DNA of 64,000 bases from Panagrolaimus kolymaensis (taxonomy: Eukaryota > Nematoda > Chromadorea > Rhabditida > Panagrolaimidae), in assembly GCA_028622995.1 (NCBI GenBank), contig JAJQJQ010000008.1, forward strand, positions 3,534,001 to 3,598,000, in the 5' to 3' direction. The notes under the pieces are model-generated. The model did no database searches and was not told the DNA's origin. It was given only the letters and a program-made list of their open reading frames with translations. The translations under genes were made by a program, and so were the position numbers. Within the stretch, counting starts at the first letter, position 1. Each line of letters begins with the position of its first letter. Shown here one piece after another: positions 19,634 through 31,192 of this stretch.

Positions 19634-20437
19634 TTACAAACATAAAACTGTTGGAATATCTTTAATGACCCAAATTTGAAACGTTTCGTCGAGAGCACTT
19701 TCAAAAGTGGAAATATAATTTTCAGAGTCATTCATTTCAAAACCAAACAAAAAATCACTATTTTTATTTGAATTTTTTCTTACAAATTCTGTCAAAAGTG
19801 TAATATCAACATTTTCTTCCAAATTATAAATAAATAAAAAACATTTGTTAAATTTTTCATTAAATTTCAAAAAATTCATTTTGGTTAAAATTTCTTGAGT
19901 AAATATTTCGTCTTCGCATTTATATTTCAAATATAAAAGTTGAGGATTTTTTGAAAGAATTTGATCAATCGAAACTCGGATTTTATTTGTATTAAAAATA
20001 TTAACATTTGTTAAACCAATTTCTTGTAAATTTCCACCATTTAAAAGAAAATCCAATTCAGACAAAGTTAAATTTTGTTCATTTATTCTTAAAGTTTCAT
20101 ACGTGCATCGATAAATAGATTTAAAAAAGTTAGGTGGATTTTGAAAAGCCAACGAATGAGTAATCCAATATTTAATTCCTTTTACAAAATGTTTTGATTT
20201 GGCATCATCGTTATTGTTATCAAAAAAATACGTTGGCTCATATTGGAAAAAATTATTGAGAATTATAACTTTACTTTTAGCAAAAAAATATTTACATGTT
20301 TTTTGAAGTTTTATAAGTCCTTCGCCTGAGAATTGGTTTTTCAAAATATAATTAATTATGGTTGTTGGAAGGGGAAAATATTGGCGTCGAGGTGAGTTGA
20401 AGGTGATTGGATTTGGATGAAGAACAGAACGATCCAT
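19634..20437 (-). CDS. F-box-like protein, intact local family member
   Basis: Single exon, 267 aa. Residues about 12-50 form an F-box-like helix bundle (SPRRQYFPLPTTIINYIL, LQKTCKYFF), followed by IYRC, NLTLSELDFLL and LRR-like strand-helix repeats. Paralogues in this window are at 241, 20796, 28072 and 29586. F-box proteins normally recruit substrates to SCF ubiquitin ligases through SKP1; large, fast-evolving families of them are known in nematodes. The SKP1-binding segment here is divergent, so the assignment is by pattern. This is the only copy in the window that has neither a stop, a frameshift nor an insertion. Confidence 0.65.
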   Translation of the reverse strand: MDRSVLHPNPITFNSPRRQYFPLPTTIINYILKNQFSGEGLIKLQKTCKYFFAKSKVIILNNFFQYEPTYFFDNNNDDAKSKHFVKGIKYWITHSLAFQNPPNFFKSIYRCTYETLRINEQNLTLSELDFLLNGGNLQEIGLTNVNIFNTNKIRVSIDQILSKNPQLLYLKYKCEDEIFTQEILTKMNFLKFNEKFNKCFLFIYNLEENVDITLLTEFVRKNSNKNSDFLFGFEMNDSENYISTFESALDETFQIWVIKDIPTVLCL

Positions 20438-20795
20438 AATTTAAAAAATAAACCAAAGATGTTTTTTTGTTAAAGGGAAAATTTAGGAAATAAAGGGTAA
20501 ATATAACTCAAATTGAGTTAAACAAATCCAAAAACACTTCAAAAAAATTTTTTGTTTTCCTTAAAGGCTACTTCTCATTAACCTTTTTTCTTGTGGAAAA
20601 TTTATATGAAAAAGGTTAAAGATTTTTTAAATATTGTAGTTTATTTTTTTAAATGTTTTAAATGTATTTTGGATTTTCTAACCAGTTTTAATGCACTTTT
20701 TTTAATTCATTTTATTTATTTATTTTTCGTTCACTTCATAAATTAATAAAATTTCAAGATAAATAAATTAAACAAAAATATAACAAAGCATGCTT
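20438..20795. other. Intergenic, nothing recognised
   Basis: AT-rich spacer between two minus-strand F-box-like genes. It contains the first gene's promoter region, without a recognisable motif. Confidence 0.45.
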
Positions 20796-22058
20796 TTAAT
20801 CTAACAAATACACACATAAATGCGTACATTTTGTTAAACTTTCAAGCAATTCATTAATGGCTAGTTGCAAAATTGATAGATAAATTCTGGGATTATTCAT
20901 TTTAAAGCGAAAATAAAAATATGAAGATTCCAAACGAGCGTTATTTCTAACAAAATCACGTAAATGTAAAATCATAACATCGTCAGCCAAATTATGAATA
21001 TATAAATCGAAATGTACAAATTTTGAATCAAATTTTAAAGTATTCATTTTTTCAAAAGTTTCATTTTTAAATATTTCCTTTTTGCATTCATAGTAGTGTT
21101 CATTTCCCCCCCCGTAATTGGAAAAATGCGGGGACGGGACGGGGAACGTTTTCGGCGGGGAATTCCCCGCGGGGAATAAGCGGGGAAAATTTTTTCACGG
21201 GGAGTCCCCGCGGGGAATGAAAAAAAATTTTTTAATTGTTTATTTCACATAAAAAATTTTTCAAATGTTTTTATTGAGTTAATAATGCATTTTTTATGGT
21301 TATTTTAACGTTTTTATGTTAAATGAATGGTTTTCAGAAGGATTTAATCCTTTTTTTCATGATTTTTTAATTATTCAAATTTTTTACGGGGAGAAAAAGT
21401 CGACGGGGACTCCCCGCGGGGAAAAAGGCGGGGAATTTTTTTTCACGGGGAATCCCCGCGGGGAGTCCCCGTCCCCGTTCCCCGCGGGGATCCCCGTCCC
21501 CGCGGGGACGGGAATGAACACTAATTCATAGTGAAATACTATAATCTTTGGAACTTTCTCAAGTATTGTATCACAAGAAACTAAAACACCATATTCATCT
21601 TTTATATTGATATCCATTAAATTAAGCTTTAAAAGCTTTTCACCATTTAAAAGAAAGTTTAGTTCATCTAATGTTAAGTTTTGTTGATAAAGCATTAAAC
21701 TCCAAAGATTGCAACGATAAATATTTTTTGAAAGTTTTATCATACGTGGATTATTTTTTGCATCAAGTTGATATGTAAGCCAATAATTTAGATTATTTTG
21801 TAAAGCCTTTTTATTAATTTTATTATAACCAATTTTCTTATAAAATAATCCATTTTCTGTGTGGTGAACGGTTCTTTCAACAACTACAATTTTATTTTTA
21901 GAAAAAAAATATTTGCATGTTTTTTGAAGTTTTAAAAGTCCATCAGCTGAGATTGGATTTTGAGTAATATAATGAATATTAGTTGATGGAAAAGAAAAAT
22001 ATTGGAGACGTGGTGATTTGAATGAGTAAAATTTGGGATGAAGAATAAAATCATCCAT
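20796..22058 (-). pseudogene. F-box-like gene interrupted by a MITE
   Basis: The upstream part (22058 to 21524) starts with MDDFILHPKFYSFKSPRLQY and runs through LQKTCKYFFSK, IYRC and NLTLDELNFLL to KVPKIIVFHYE, where a 430-bp transposon enters. The downstream part (21093 to 20796) resumes in the same frame with CKKEIFKNETFEKMNTLKF and ends in a normal stop. The intact paralogue at 19634 has the matching order KYKCEDEIF then MNFLKF. As it stands, the frame continues into the transposon and stops there, so the product lacks about the last third. The rest of the frame is undamaged, so the insertion appears young. If the element is spliced or excised, function might persist. Confidence 0.75.
21094..21523. 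mobile_element. 430-bp G+C-rich hAT-type MITE with 8-bp target duplication
   Basis: The termini are an 11-bp perfect inverted repeat, TAGTGTTCATT and AATGAACACTA. The flanks carry an exact 8-bp duplication, ATTCATAG, at 21086-21093 and 21524-21531. The interior has two G+C-rich blocks of CCCCGCGGGGA palindromic repeats around an AT-rich centre. No transposase is present. It disrupts an F-box-like coding exon. Confidence 0.9.
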
Positions 22059-22414
22059 TATTTAAAAAATGTGACAAAACAAGTTTTTTCTGCAAAAGCC
22101 GATAATCAGAAATGAATGGTAAAAATAATTTTAGTTAAGAAACCAAAACAAACTCCAAAAAAAAAATATTTTCACTTTTGCTTTTCTTTAAAGGCTATCT
22201 ATCTCACAAGACTTTTATTGCACTTTTTAGGTCAAAACATAAGTGGAAAAGTCACTAGTTTTTTGTTGTTAGAAATTTCATTTTTTCATTGATTTAAAAA
22301 AAACTTTACCTCGAAAAAAATTCAGCTGTGTTTTGTTTTTTAACTATAATTTTTAATTACCATACACTAAAGCTTTTTCTGTAAAAAAAATGCTTATATA
22401 ATAGAGAAAAAATT
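22059..22414. other. Intergenic, nothing recognised
   Basis: AT-rich spacer between the F-box-like gene start and the 3' end of the ADP-ribosylglycohydrolase gene. Confidence 0.45.
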
Positions 22415-23843
22415 TTAAACGCAAAATATTTTATTGCTTTCGTTTACATTAGCTAATTTAATAATTAATTCATCCAAATCTTTGATAGATAAAAAATCAA
22501 TATCCATATTTTTTCTTGCATTTTTATGGCAGAGTTTGCTTGGTTCCGCACTTTTTATGGATTCAATCCATTCATTTGGAATTTGTTCATCAAAACCAAA
22601 TCTAGCACCAAGTAAACCTGCCACAATGGCCCCGTTTGTATCCGTATCTCCACCTCGAGAAATAGCGGCTTCAAGTCCTGATACGAAAGTTTCAGCATGC
22701 AAAAGTTCATAAAAAGCACTTTGAAAAGCTATCTAAAAAACCTTTTTTGAAGTTAAAAAAAATGTTAATTTTATTACTCCAAAGAAACCCATAAACTCAT
22801 AATCACCATTGACTGTTTTTTCATAATTTGTTGGATTGTCTTTGTTATATAATTTCACTGGAATTGATTGGGTTTTAGCAACTTTTAAAAGTTCTCTAAT
22901 AAAATCTGTTTCGGCCGAATTCATTGCTGCATCGTATGCTTCCTAAAAATTTAATTTTTTAAATTTATTTTAATAGCACATTTTAAGAAATATTTTACTT
23001 CTTTGCTTTTTCCATTTAACAAAGCTGCAACAGCAACCACAAAAGTTGCCACACCATCTCCAGCTATCGGGTGGCAATGAGTAATTTGAACATCTTTTTT
23101 TGCTAACTTTCTTAACCTTAAAATTTGTAAGTTTTTTTATTTAAAAAAATATCGAATCAAATCGCTTACTTTTGAGTTTTACATTTTCTAAATGCAATGG
23201 CCAAAGGCAAAATTCTCATTATACAACCATTACTTAAACTTTCTGTATTAAATTCTGCAACATTTTCACAAATTTCTTTAAAAACTTCTTTCTTTTCTTT
23301 ATTTTTAAGTTCATTCCGCCAATTTGATGTTGGTTTTGGATATGTTTCTGGAAAACATGAAAGTTAAAAAACTATTTTTTTCAATAAATCTTTGTACTTG
23401 AAATATCCATAATATCACATAATAAAGCTCTATCAGTTGTGAAACCCGAAGTTTTTGGACATGTCGCATTTAACCAATAAGCATACGAGCAAGCAACATC
23501 CACTTTATCATATTTTCGTTTAGCAACTATCGATCTTGCTAAACACAAAGCCATTTCAGTGTCGTCTGTAAACTAAAAAAAAAACAATATCAAAATTTAT
23601 CTTATTTTTAAACTCAAAATTTGAAATATTAGAAATTTAAATTTCATAACTTACTTGACCCGGTTTAAATAAAGGATCTTTACCAATTATTGGCAAAATG
23701 GATGTTAGTTTTTCTTTTTTCACGTTGGACATTTTTTCTTTAGTTTTTACAGAATCAAAATTTTCATAAGTTAAACCCAAAGAATCACCAATAACATGGC
23801 CATAAAAAGCACCAAAAATACGATTTTTTTCTTCCGGTTTCAT
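22415..23843 (-). CDS. ADP-ribosylglycohydrolase (DraG/ARH family)
   Basis: Six exons (23843-23655, 23572-23398, 23347-23170, 23116-22999, 22942-22778, 22732-22415) keep one frame and give 380 aa. The family motifs are in order: GHVIGDSLG (about 15-23), the metal-binding FTDDTEM (64-70), THCHPIAGDG in exon 4, and GGDTDTNGAIVAGLLGA from about 302, which supplies the second metal-binding Asp cluster. Members hydrolyse ADP-ribose from modified proteins, or related ADP-ribose compounds, using two Mg ions; all expected acidic ligands are present, so it should be active. The length is usual for the family. The lack of a signal peptide suggests a cytosolic or nuclear location. I cannot tell ARH1-like from ARH3-like specificity. 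Neighbours give no functional link. Confidence 0.88.
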
Positions 23844-24212
23844 AGTTTAGAAAATATTCAAACAACTAAAAAGCCAAATTTATAAAAAAGAAAAATGTTC
23901 GGGGGAGAAGAAAAAAAGTTAGAAAAGTAGCATCATTTTAAAGTTAAATATTTTTTTATGAAATGCACACAGAGGTTAGTCTCGACCATGCACGTGTCAG
24001 AGGAAAATGGTTGCTATATAATTTTTTGTTTGTTTACTTTTTTATTTATTTCTCTGTTCGCTAAAATACGCGGAAACGCAAACAAAACAAAAAAGATAAA
24101 ACTCATAAAAAATTCCAACAAAGTTTCAGTTTAAAAAATGTTTATTTTAATGATTTAAACAAAAAATTCATATTTTTTTATGTACAAAGAAAAAAATAAA
24201 TAAAAGTATTTT
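23844..24212. other. Intergenic, nothing recognised
   Basis: AT-rich spacer between two minus-strand genes, with the promoter region of the ADP-ribosylglycohydrolase gene but no clear motif. Confidence 0.45.
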
Positions 24213-25613
24213 TTAATGGTCATAAACTTTCAAAGAATTAATGAGCCAATAAGCATCATGGAAAGCTCCGGGATCACTTCGAACTTTAGCTTCACAAGCT
24301 CCCAATCCTCCATTGTAATTATTTCCAGCCCAATCACCACAGAAAGTTAAATTAATAATTATTTCATGGTTATTAAAATGATTTGAGCTGCAAGTGCCGC
24401 CAATGGTGAAATAAGCTTGAGGTTTGCCCCAATTTGCTGGATTTGGATTTCCCTAAAAATATTAGTTTAGTCTTGAAAATATAAATATTTCGGCTTACAG
24501 AGCCGATATCTCCAGGAACTTCATTTCGATGGAAAATCCAAATTTTTAATGAACTATCTCGATTCCATTCAAATGCAAAAACTCCACCTCCGCCATTATT
24601 GAATGGAACACCAAAATATCCATCTTGAGATGAAATGGAGCAACCTTGATTTGCATATTGTCCTATAACAAAGAAATTTTTAATAAAATTTCCACTAAAA
24701 ATTATAAAACTATTTACCATCAGCATTAACATAACAATCATTACAAATTTTTCCTCCGGGACCTTTCGACCATTGACCTTTAAAAATGCTAGCATCCAAT
24801 GGCATATAACAATTTTGATTAGTGTGAAGGGCTTGATTATTAGATGTCATGCCATCAATACCTTCAAGAATATCAATTTCACCATTATTTGGCCAATCTT
24901 GTCCACACAACCAATATGCTGGCCAAGTTCCAGGTCCAACAGGCATGTGATCGATGTCATAAATAAATAAGCCATTATTGTATTTATCGTTGGAATGGAT
25001 TCTAACTGCTGGGCGATTTTGACCTCCGTTATAAACATTTGAGTCATCTGCCTTAATTCTAACCTAAAAAACACACAATTTAGTTTAAATTAAAAAATTT
25101 CGTGGTGTGACTCTACCTTGCCATTATCAACTCCAATTAAACCCATATTTTGTGCGGTTCCTTTATCAACATAATTAACGCAGCCGTGAGTGGGATCGGG
25201 AGAATTAAAGAAATAAAATCCATCAAAAAAGTTATTGCCTTCATAAGTTTTTTTAATTTTATATGATCCTCCACCATTATTATTATTTCCACCCATTGTG
25301 CCCATAGTTACTCCACCTGCATCAATCACAGGCCCAGTGGAAGTTTTTAACCAACATGTGCCTCCATTATAATCATTCCATGTATAAGCTTGACAACCAG
25401 CTGTGGATTGACAAATTCCACAACAGTCTCCTACAGCGCCGTTTCTATTTGCGAGATCATTATCTTTAATGTCTTTATTCGATTGAACGTCACAAGCTGA
25501 AAAATAGAAAATAGAAACCTAGTTTTTTTTGGGAATAAAAATTAATTTAAAAAATTACCTAAAGCTTGGAAAACTAAAAGTAAACCGAGAAGAATAGTAA
25601 AACTTTGTTTCAT
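24213..25613 (-). CDS. Secreted fungal-type GH16 beta-glucanase with Apple/PAN-like domain
   Basis: Five exons (25613-25559, 25496-25117, 25063-24718, 24662-24499, 24452-24213) give 394 aa. Residues 1-19 are a signal peptide. About 20-70 form an Apple/PAN-like Cys module (CCGICQSTAGCQAYTWNDYN, then CWLK). A GH16 domain follows: HMPVGPGTWPAYWLCG and the catalytic NGEIDILEGI with Glu 207 as nucleophile, Asp 209 and Glu 212 as acid/base. The order and wording match fungal and oomycete-like laminarinase or mixed-linkage glucanases more than animal beta-1,3-glucan recognition proteins, from memory. It would cleave beta-1,3 or beta-1,3/1,4-glucans outside the cell, fitting digestion of fungi or microbes. 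All catalytic residues are intact. Introns have nematode-type borders, so it is resident in the genome. Confidence 0.88.
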
Positions 25614-26648
25614 TTTTTCGAGGTTTTAACAATCTGAAAATAAAGGAAAAATTAAATTAAAAATAGCCAAAATCTTGAAAAACTCGAACACAAAAAAACA
25701 TTTTTATAGGGTCGAAAAAAAAAACGTTAGCTGAATACATTAAAAAGTGGTATTTTTTTAAATTACAAATAAAAAATAAGTGATTATTCACTTATTTATT
25801 CAGCGTTTCACATTCCTTCGTTAATTAAACAAATTTAAAAAAAGCAATAATATTTATTTAAGATTAGTTGTTTTTGATTTGATTTTGGAATGTGACAAAA
25901 CAAGCCCACGAATAAATAAATAAGCAAAGATTTTTTTGTAATAAAAAAAAGGAACAAATAAAAAAATCGAAATTTTTTACACCCAAAAATCTGAGACGTT
26001 TAAAAAGAAAAAAGTAAGAAACAATTAACCCAAAGAAATTTTTTGGACCTCTCTAAAAACACGTTTATTCTTCTTTTTCTTTTCTTCTTCTTTTTTTGAG
26101 TTAATGTTTCTTTAAATTAAAACTGTTTTTATAGTAGAAAAGTTTTTCTTTTATCAAAAAGACAATCGCATGCTTCTCCTTTTTCCAATTCTGATAAGCC
26201 ATTCTTCTTTTTTTTTTGATTGGAAAAGCAAAAACTTTTTTGTTCTGCTTTTTCTTCTTCCTCCGTTTAACCCCGGAAACAACATACATACATAAAAATT
26301 ATATTCAACCAAGGAATACCAAGGAACTTGAGAGAAAGACGCGTACTTTGTTATCATGGAGTTATGGGTTGCATAATTATTGAACCCATGATCAAAATAT
26401 CACTTTTCTTTTGTTGATTGTTTTTTTTTTGATGGAAGGAAAAAAATATGAGGGAAGTATTTGAAATTATTTCAATTTATTTGTTAGATTTTTCAAAACT
26501 GCGGAGTAAAATGGTTATAAATTAATCGCCTACTTTTATTTCTGAGTAATTAATACCAACAACTTAAAAATTTCAATAAACATAAAAAAAATTTTTTACA
26601 AAAGGCTAAAAATAATTAAAAGCAGAAAATAAAATTAATTTACATAAT
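25614..26648. other. Intergenic, nothing recognised
   Basis: About 1 kb of AT-rich sequence with a few purine or pyrimidine runs (26060-26250). No gene or repeat is supported. Confidence 0.5.
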
Positions 26649-27353
26649 TTAAGTTCCGCGATCAACCGGACATCCATTACATCCCATGCTTGTAGCTCGA
26701 AGATATGCGGGATCCGTTACAGGTTTCAGCGTAAATGTCGTTGTATCCACTTGAGCATCGGATGTATAAATATTTATTGTTGGATTTGTAGTGCTTGTAA
26801 GTTCTCCATTACTTTGCAAAATAATGGCCATAAAACAATCTGTTGGCGAAATGCAATGTGGATAAAGATAAATTATTGGATCTTGAGCTCCTGATGGAAT
26901 AAAACATTCATTATTTGCATCACAAAGACACGGGGAATTACAATTTGCTCGATTCCATGCTCCAGCTGAATTCGCACCAACTAAAGATGGAGTTTCTGGA
27001 GTATTACCATTGTAATAATATGTTTTTCCAGTGGAAGTATCATCGCATATTCCTGGGAAGAAAAAAAATAATTTAAAATGGTAAAAGCAATTTTTATTTT
27101 TTCTTTAAAATTATTGTTTTAAAAAAAACTCACCATCAGGTTCAACCATTCCAAAAATGCCATTAATTAAATCTACATCATCTGTCAAAAATATATCAGC
27201 AAACCCAGGTGGCGGGCACACAGATGTCATTGTGGTGGTGGTCACAGGTGGAAACGCTGTAGTGAATGGAGAATCATGATTAAATGAAGGAATACAAAAC
27301 ATTGAAATTTTAAAGTAAAAACTTAATAAAAATAGTTTTAATATTGATGACAT
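26649..27353 (-). CDS. Secreted protein of unknown function
   Basis: Two exons, 27353-27134 and 27052-26649, joined in phase 1, give 207 aa. A signal peptide (about 1-22) is followed by a Thr-rich linker (VTTTTMTSV), a segment with CPPPGF and FLTDDVDLINGIFGMVEPDG, then a Cys-containing domain with NCNSPCLCDANNECF, CISPTDCF and a final CNGCP. The paired cysteines suggest a disulphide-bonded extracellular domain. I do not recognise the family; Thr-linker plus Cys-domain proteins of this size are common in nematode secretomes. It neighbours the GH16 gene on the same strand, with 1 kb between, so there is no operon evidence. Confidence 0.6.
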
Positions 27354-28071
27354 AATTTATTTTAAAAATATTATAAATAAAAACACGTCAGCATTGAAAA
27401 AATAGTTTAAATAAGAAAATTTATTTATGTCACCCATTTTTTAATTTCTTCTGAAATCGGAATACTTTTTGAATTTTTTTTTTCATTTATTATTTAAATA
27501 CACACATCGTCATCTTTCTTCCTCTTTTTTTTATAATTTTTTTTCAATCGTCGGAACTTCTCTAACAAAAGCTTATTTTTTCGAATGGAGAGCTTTGATT
27601 TATTACTGTTTCATGAAACACAATAATTAACTTTGAACCAAATATAAATAAGTCAAATTTTTCTTCCGATATTATCCAACCTTTTTGAAAAAAAATATCC
27701 TACTCTTCTGATTTTTAGTTTTGTTTTTTTCTTTAAGCCAAAAACTAATTTGCATTTAGATCCAAGAAACATCAGCCATTATTTTTTTCTAAATTTCTAT
27801 TGCTGGTGGAAAAAAAGTTGTTATTGTTTTATTAGTAATAATAACCTGACTCAAAATTATTCCTTGTGAGTTTTTTTATTAACCTAATTAAACCCAAAAA
27901 GAATCTTCTCATGAACAACAAATCTCTTAGAGTCAAGTCACACATTTATCCATATTTTTGTTTTTGATTTTGTGCACGACCACCAAATTTCAAGTCTTGG
28001 TTCATTTTTTGTAGAAATTTTAGTTTGGTTAAAAAAGTTTTATTTTTTTGTTCTTAAATCAATCAAGTTTA
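27354..28071. other. Intergenic between divergent genes, nothing recognised
   Basis: The spacer separates a minus-strand and a plus-strand gene, so it should hold both promoters. I see no TATA-like or repeated motif to name. Confidence 0.45.
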
Positions 28072-28884
28072 ATGAATTCTGAAAGCAGTTCTGTTGTTCT
28101 TTCTTCCAATTACAAATATTCTTTTACTTCCCCACGACTTCAAAATTTTTTTCTTCCATCTACAATTATTTTTTATTTATTAAATCAATGTATTTCTCCC
28201 AAAGTATTTCAAAAACTTCAACAAACATGCAAATATTTTTTCGCTAAAAAGAAAGTCATCATTTTTGATGATTGGGTTTCGCTAAAGTCGGAAATTTTTT
28301 GTTATAAAAGAGAAAACAAAGATTCAGAATATCAACAATTCCTTTCTAATTTTCAATATTGGCTGATACATGCTTTAGAAATTTGGGATAAGCGGATTCA
28401 CAATATGAAAAATATTTATCGCTGTGATTTAGAGAAATTAATAATTAAAGATGCAAATTTGACATTCAAAGAAATTGAATTTTTGCTAAGTGGTGGAAAA
28501 ATTAAAAAACTCTGTTTGTTCGATGGTGAAATCAAATATGACGACGAAACTCCAGTTACTTTAGAAGCCATTTTTACAAAGTGTCCAAATATTGAAAGAC
28601 TTAGTTATACGAACAACTGCGAAATATTTTCAACAGAAACTTTTGAAAAACTAAATCAACTAAAATGAATTAATAAATTGGAAGATTTTTCATTAATTAT
28701 TTATAGAGTAAACAACAAAATCGATCCAGAAGTTTTCGCCCGATTTTTAAAAAATTATGTCAATGCAAATGGCGAGCTTGTAATTGGTCTACTACAAAAT
28801 ATTACTGAACCAGAATTACAAAATTTAAGAATGTCTGTTAAAAAGATTATTGGTGGATATTTTCGATACTTCTTTTTGCATTAA
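28072..28884 (+). pseudogene. F-box-like gene with one internal stop
   Basis: The start is the ATG at 28072 (MNSESSSVVL); the frame upstream of it opens only from a TTG. The family order is present: SPRLQNFFLPSTIIFYLL, LQQTCKYFFAK, IYRC, LTFKEIEFLLSGG and PVTLEAIFTKCPNIERL. At 28666-28668 a TGA stands where the paralogues have Phe (LNQLKFNEKF at 29.8 kb). The frame then stays open and homologous for another 72 codons to 28884, with no other damage. It is therefore either a very young pseudogene or a shortened but expressed protein of 198 aa. A sequencing error is also possible. Confidence 0.7.
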
Positions 28885-29140
28885 ATAATTTTACTGTTGT
28901 TTTGTTATTTATTATTTGAAAAAAAGTTATAAAAAAGTTATAAAATTTTTTGTTAATTCTCTCAAAAAAAGTTGTTAAATTTCGCAATTATCTCTAACCA
29001 TTCTACTACGAGGCAAAAAGAATCTAATAAGGTAATGGAAATTTGACTTTTGAAAATATTAACAAAAGATAATTTGAAAAAAATAGTTAAACATTCTTCT
29101 CTTACTTTACAGATTTATTAAAAATTATGTATATGCCCCT

Positions 29141-29352
29141 TGGGGATATTAAAATTGATGCAGAATACGAATTCAACAAAAATCAAAGATGCTAAAAACC
29201 AAGTCTTGCTTGAATTTGATGTTTATAATGGAAAACGTAAAGCTTCTCCAGCTTTCTTAATGGCTTTGGTTTTAAAACACCATATTAAAGCTATCAAAAA
29301 AAACAAGTGAAAAACCAATAGAACTTGGATTTCGTCTTTTTAATATGTAATT
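29141..29352 (+). pseudogene. Possible remnant of a divergent Hsp70-like gene
   Basis: A short frame reads VYNGKRKASPAFLMALVLKH then IKAIKKNK and a stop; one frame over, EKPIELGFRLFN follows. The order loosely fits the Hsp70 nucleotide-binding domain region around the PEEI/MVL helix. It is short and frameshifted. The match is from memory and weak. Confidence 0.25.
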
Positions 29353-29585
29353 TTTTTCAGCATAGAAAATAATACATATAATTAAAACCGTATTTGAAGA
29401 TGCTTGCAAGCTTTTAAAAATTTATTGAAAAAATCAGTATTAAAATTTTTATTTTTTGTTTTGAAGCTTTATTTAATTTTTTTTACCACTACTATTAAAC
29501 AAACTTTATTTCGATAAAACATTTTGTTCTAAAACATGCACAAAAATTAAAGAAAAAAAGTAAAATAAAAAGCAACACGCTGTAA

Positions 29586-30468
29586 TCATAAAGTTTTCAT
29601 AGAAATATCGATAGAATTAAAGGAAAGCCCAATAACTCTCATTATCGTTAATTTTAAAGACATTAATTGAACTTCATTCATTTTACAATCGAAATGAATA
29701 TATGATTGTTTTGATAAATTAATTTTATCTTTTATTAATTTACAAATAACTATTAGATCAATTTCACCATGGATTTGAGAAATAATTAAATTAGATATTT
29801 TGAATTTTTCATTGAATTTAAGTTGATTTAATTTTTCAAAAGTTGCCGTTGAAAAAATTTCACATTTGTTGTCATACGTTATATCTATAATTTTTGGACA
29901 TTTTGATAAAATAACATCCAAGGTAACAGGGCGCCCATCAACATATTTGATATTAGCATTTACCAAAACTAAAACTTTAATTTTTCCGCGATTAGCCATA
30001 AAGCAAATTTCGTTGTAAGTTAAATTATGATTTCGAAGAACCAATTCTGTCAAATCAAAAGCATAAATACTTTTTTGAATTTTTGAGAATATATCATATC
30101 TTGAAAAAAAATCTGTCAACCAATATTTAAATTGTAGATGCAGCTTCTTGCATGTCCACCGTCTGTTTCGTGTAATAACTTCTAAATAAATTTCATCAGA
30201 ATGGCAAAATACAGGTTTATTAATAACAATCATTTTATTTTTAGCAAAAAAAATATTTGCATGTTTTTTGAAGTTTTTGATATCCCAAAGCTGATGAAGA
30301 TGGACGTTCAGCTATATACGAAATAAATGAATATGGATATGAAAAATATTGGCGACGAGGAAAATCAAATGAATATTCCGAGTTTGGATGGGCAACAACT
30401 AGACTAATTTTTATCTTCTTTGACAAAATAAGAATGAACAGAAAAAATTTAAAGAAAGCGTTGACCAA
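29586..30468 (-). pseudogene. F-box-like gene with a one-base frameshift
   Basis: The front part (30468 onward) contains SFDFPRRQYFSYPYSFISYI and ends LQKTCKYFF, where a run of eight T bases shifts the frame. Removing one T would continue directly into AKNKMIVINKP, the second open frame that runs to 29586 and carries IYAFDL, NLTYNEICFMANRG and PVTLDVILSKCPKI. Intact relatives have seven T or the TTTTTTC form at this point. Either this is a frameshifted copy or the T-run is a sequencing error. The N-terminus before the F-box-like part is longer and more hydrophobic than in the other copies, so the true start is uncertain. Confidence 0.65.
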
Positions 30469-31192
30469 AAATGCTTTTACTTTTAGTTGGCAAAATAATT
30501 TTTCATAAGTTCAAAGAAAAAGAAATTAAGGAACATCAATAATACTTGAAACTATTATATATGTTAAGTGCTTCCTTTTGTGATCCCTTTAAGCAAGCGT
30601 TAGTTTGTAAACAATAAGTTTTATTAATTTTTGTGAAGAAAATAAAAACTTTTGAAGCAAAAAATATTTTTAATTATTGTCGTTCATCAGGAAAATCCAA
30701 AAAAAGAAGCTTTATTATTGATTTTATTAGTTTTGCAATTAATTCATTTTTTGTTTCCAAATTATTTATGTAATTACAATGAATCTCGTATGTCTCCCAA
30801 ATTTTTACTTCAAAGAGTGTCGTGCCATTTTGATATTTTTATTAATAACGCATGAACTATGGAAGTGACGTAAAAAAAGAGAGAAGAGAATCGTTAATCA
30901 CCATCGTGGAAGAAAATTTAGTGCATCCTAGAATTTATTCCAAATTTAATGTTTACTTTTTTTATTTTTGCGCAAACTTTTTTTTTAAATTAATTAAACT
31001 TATGTCAGTAATTTTTTGAGAGCTGGGAAATTTTTTTTGTAGTTTGTTTTCTTAATTTAGGCAACAAAAAAAATTATACATACATTTTTAATATTTTTTT
31101 AAATATGGAAAAGACGGGAAAAAAATATACACATGCAAAATACTGTATTATAGTTTTATATTAGTTTTCTCTATTATAATTTATAAATAAAT
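30469..31192. other. Intergenic, nothing recognised
   Basis: AT-rich spacer; the open frame near 30652 begins at a TTG and has no homologue in the window. Confidence 0.45.

Noticed and set aside
27600..27620. CTGTTTCA, the upstream motif of C. elegans 21U piRNA genes.
   Set aside because: It occurs once, without a cluster or spacing to a T start, so chance is the best explanation.
28048..28071. An earlier start for the F-box-like gene at 28048.
   Set aside because: The codon is TTG; the first ATG in frame is at 28072 and fits the paralogues.
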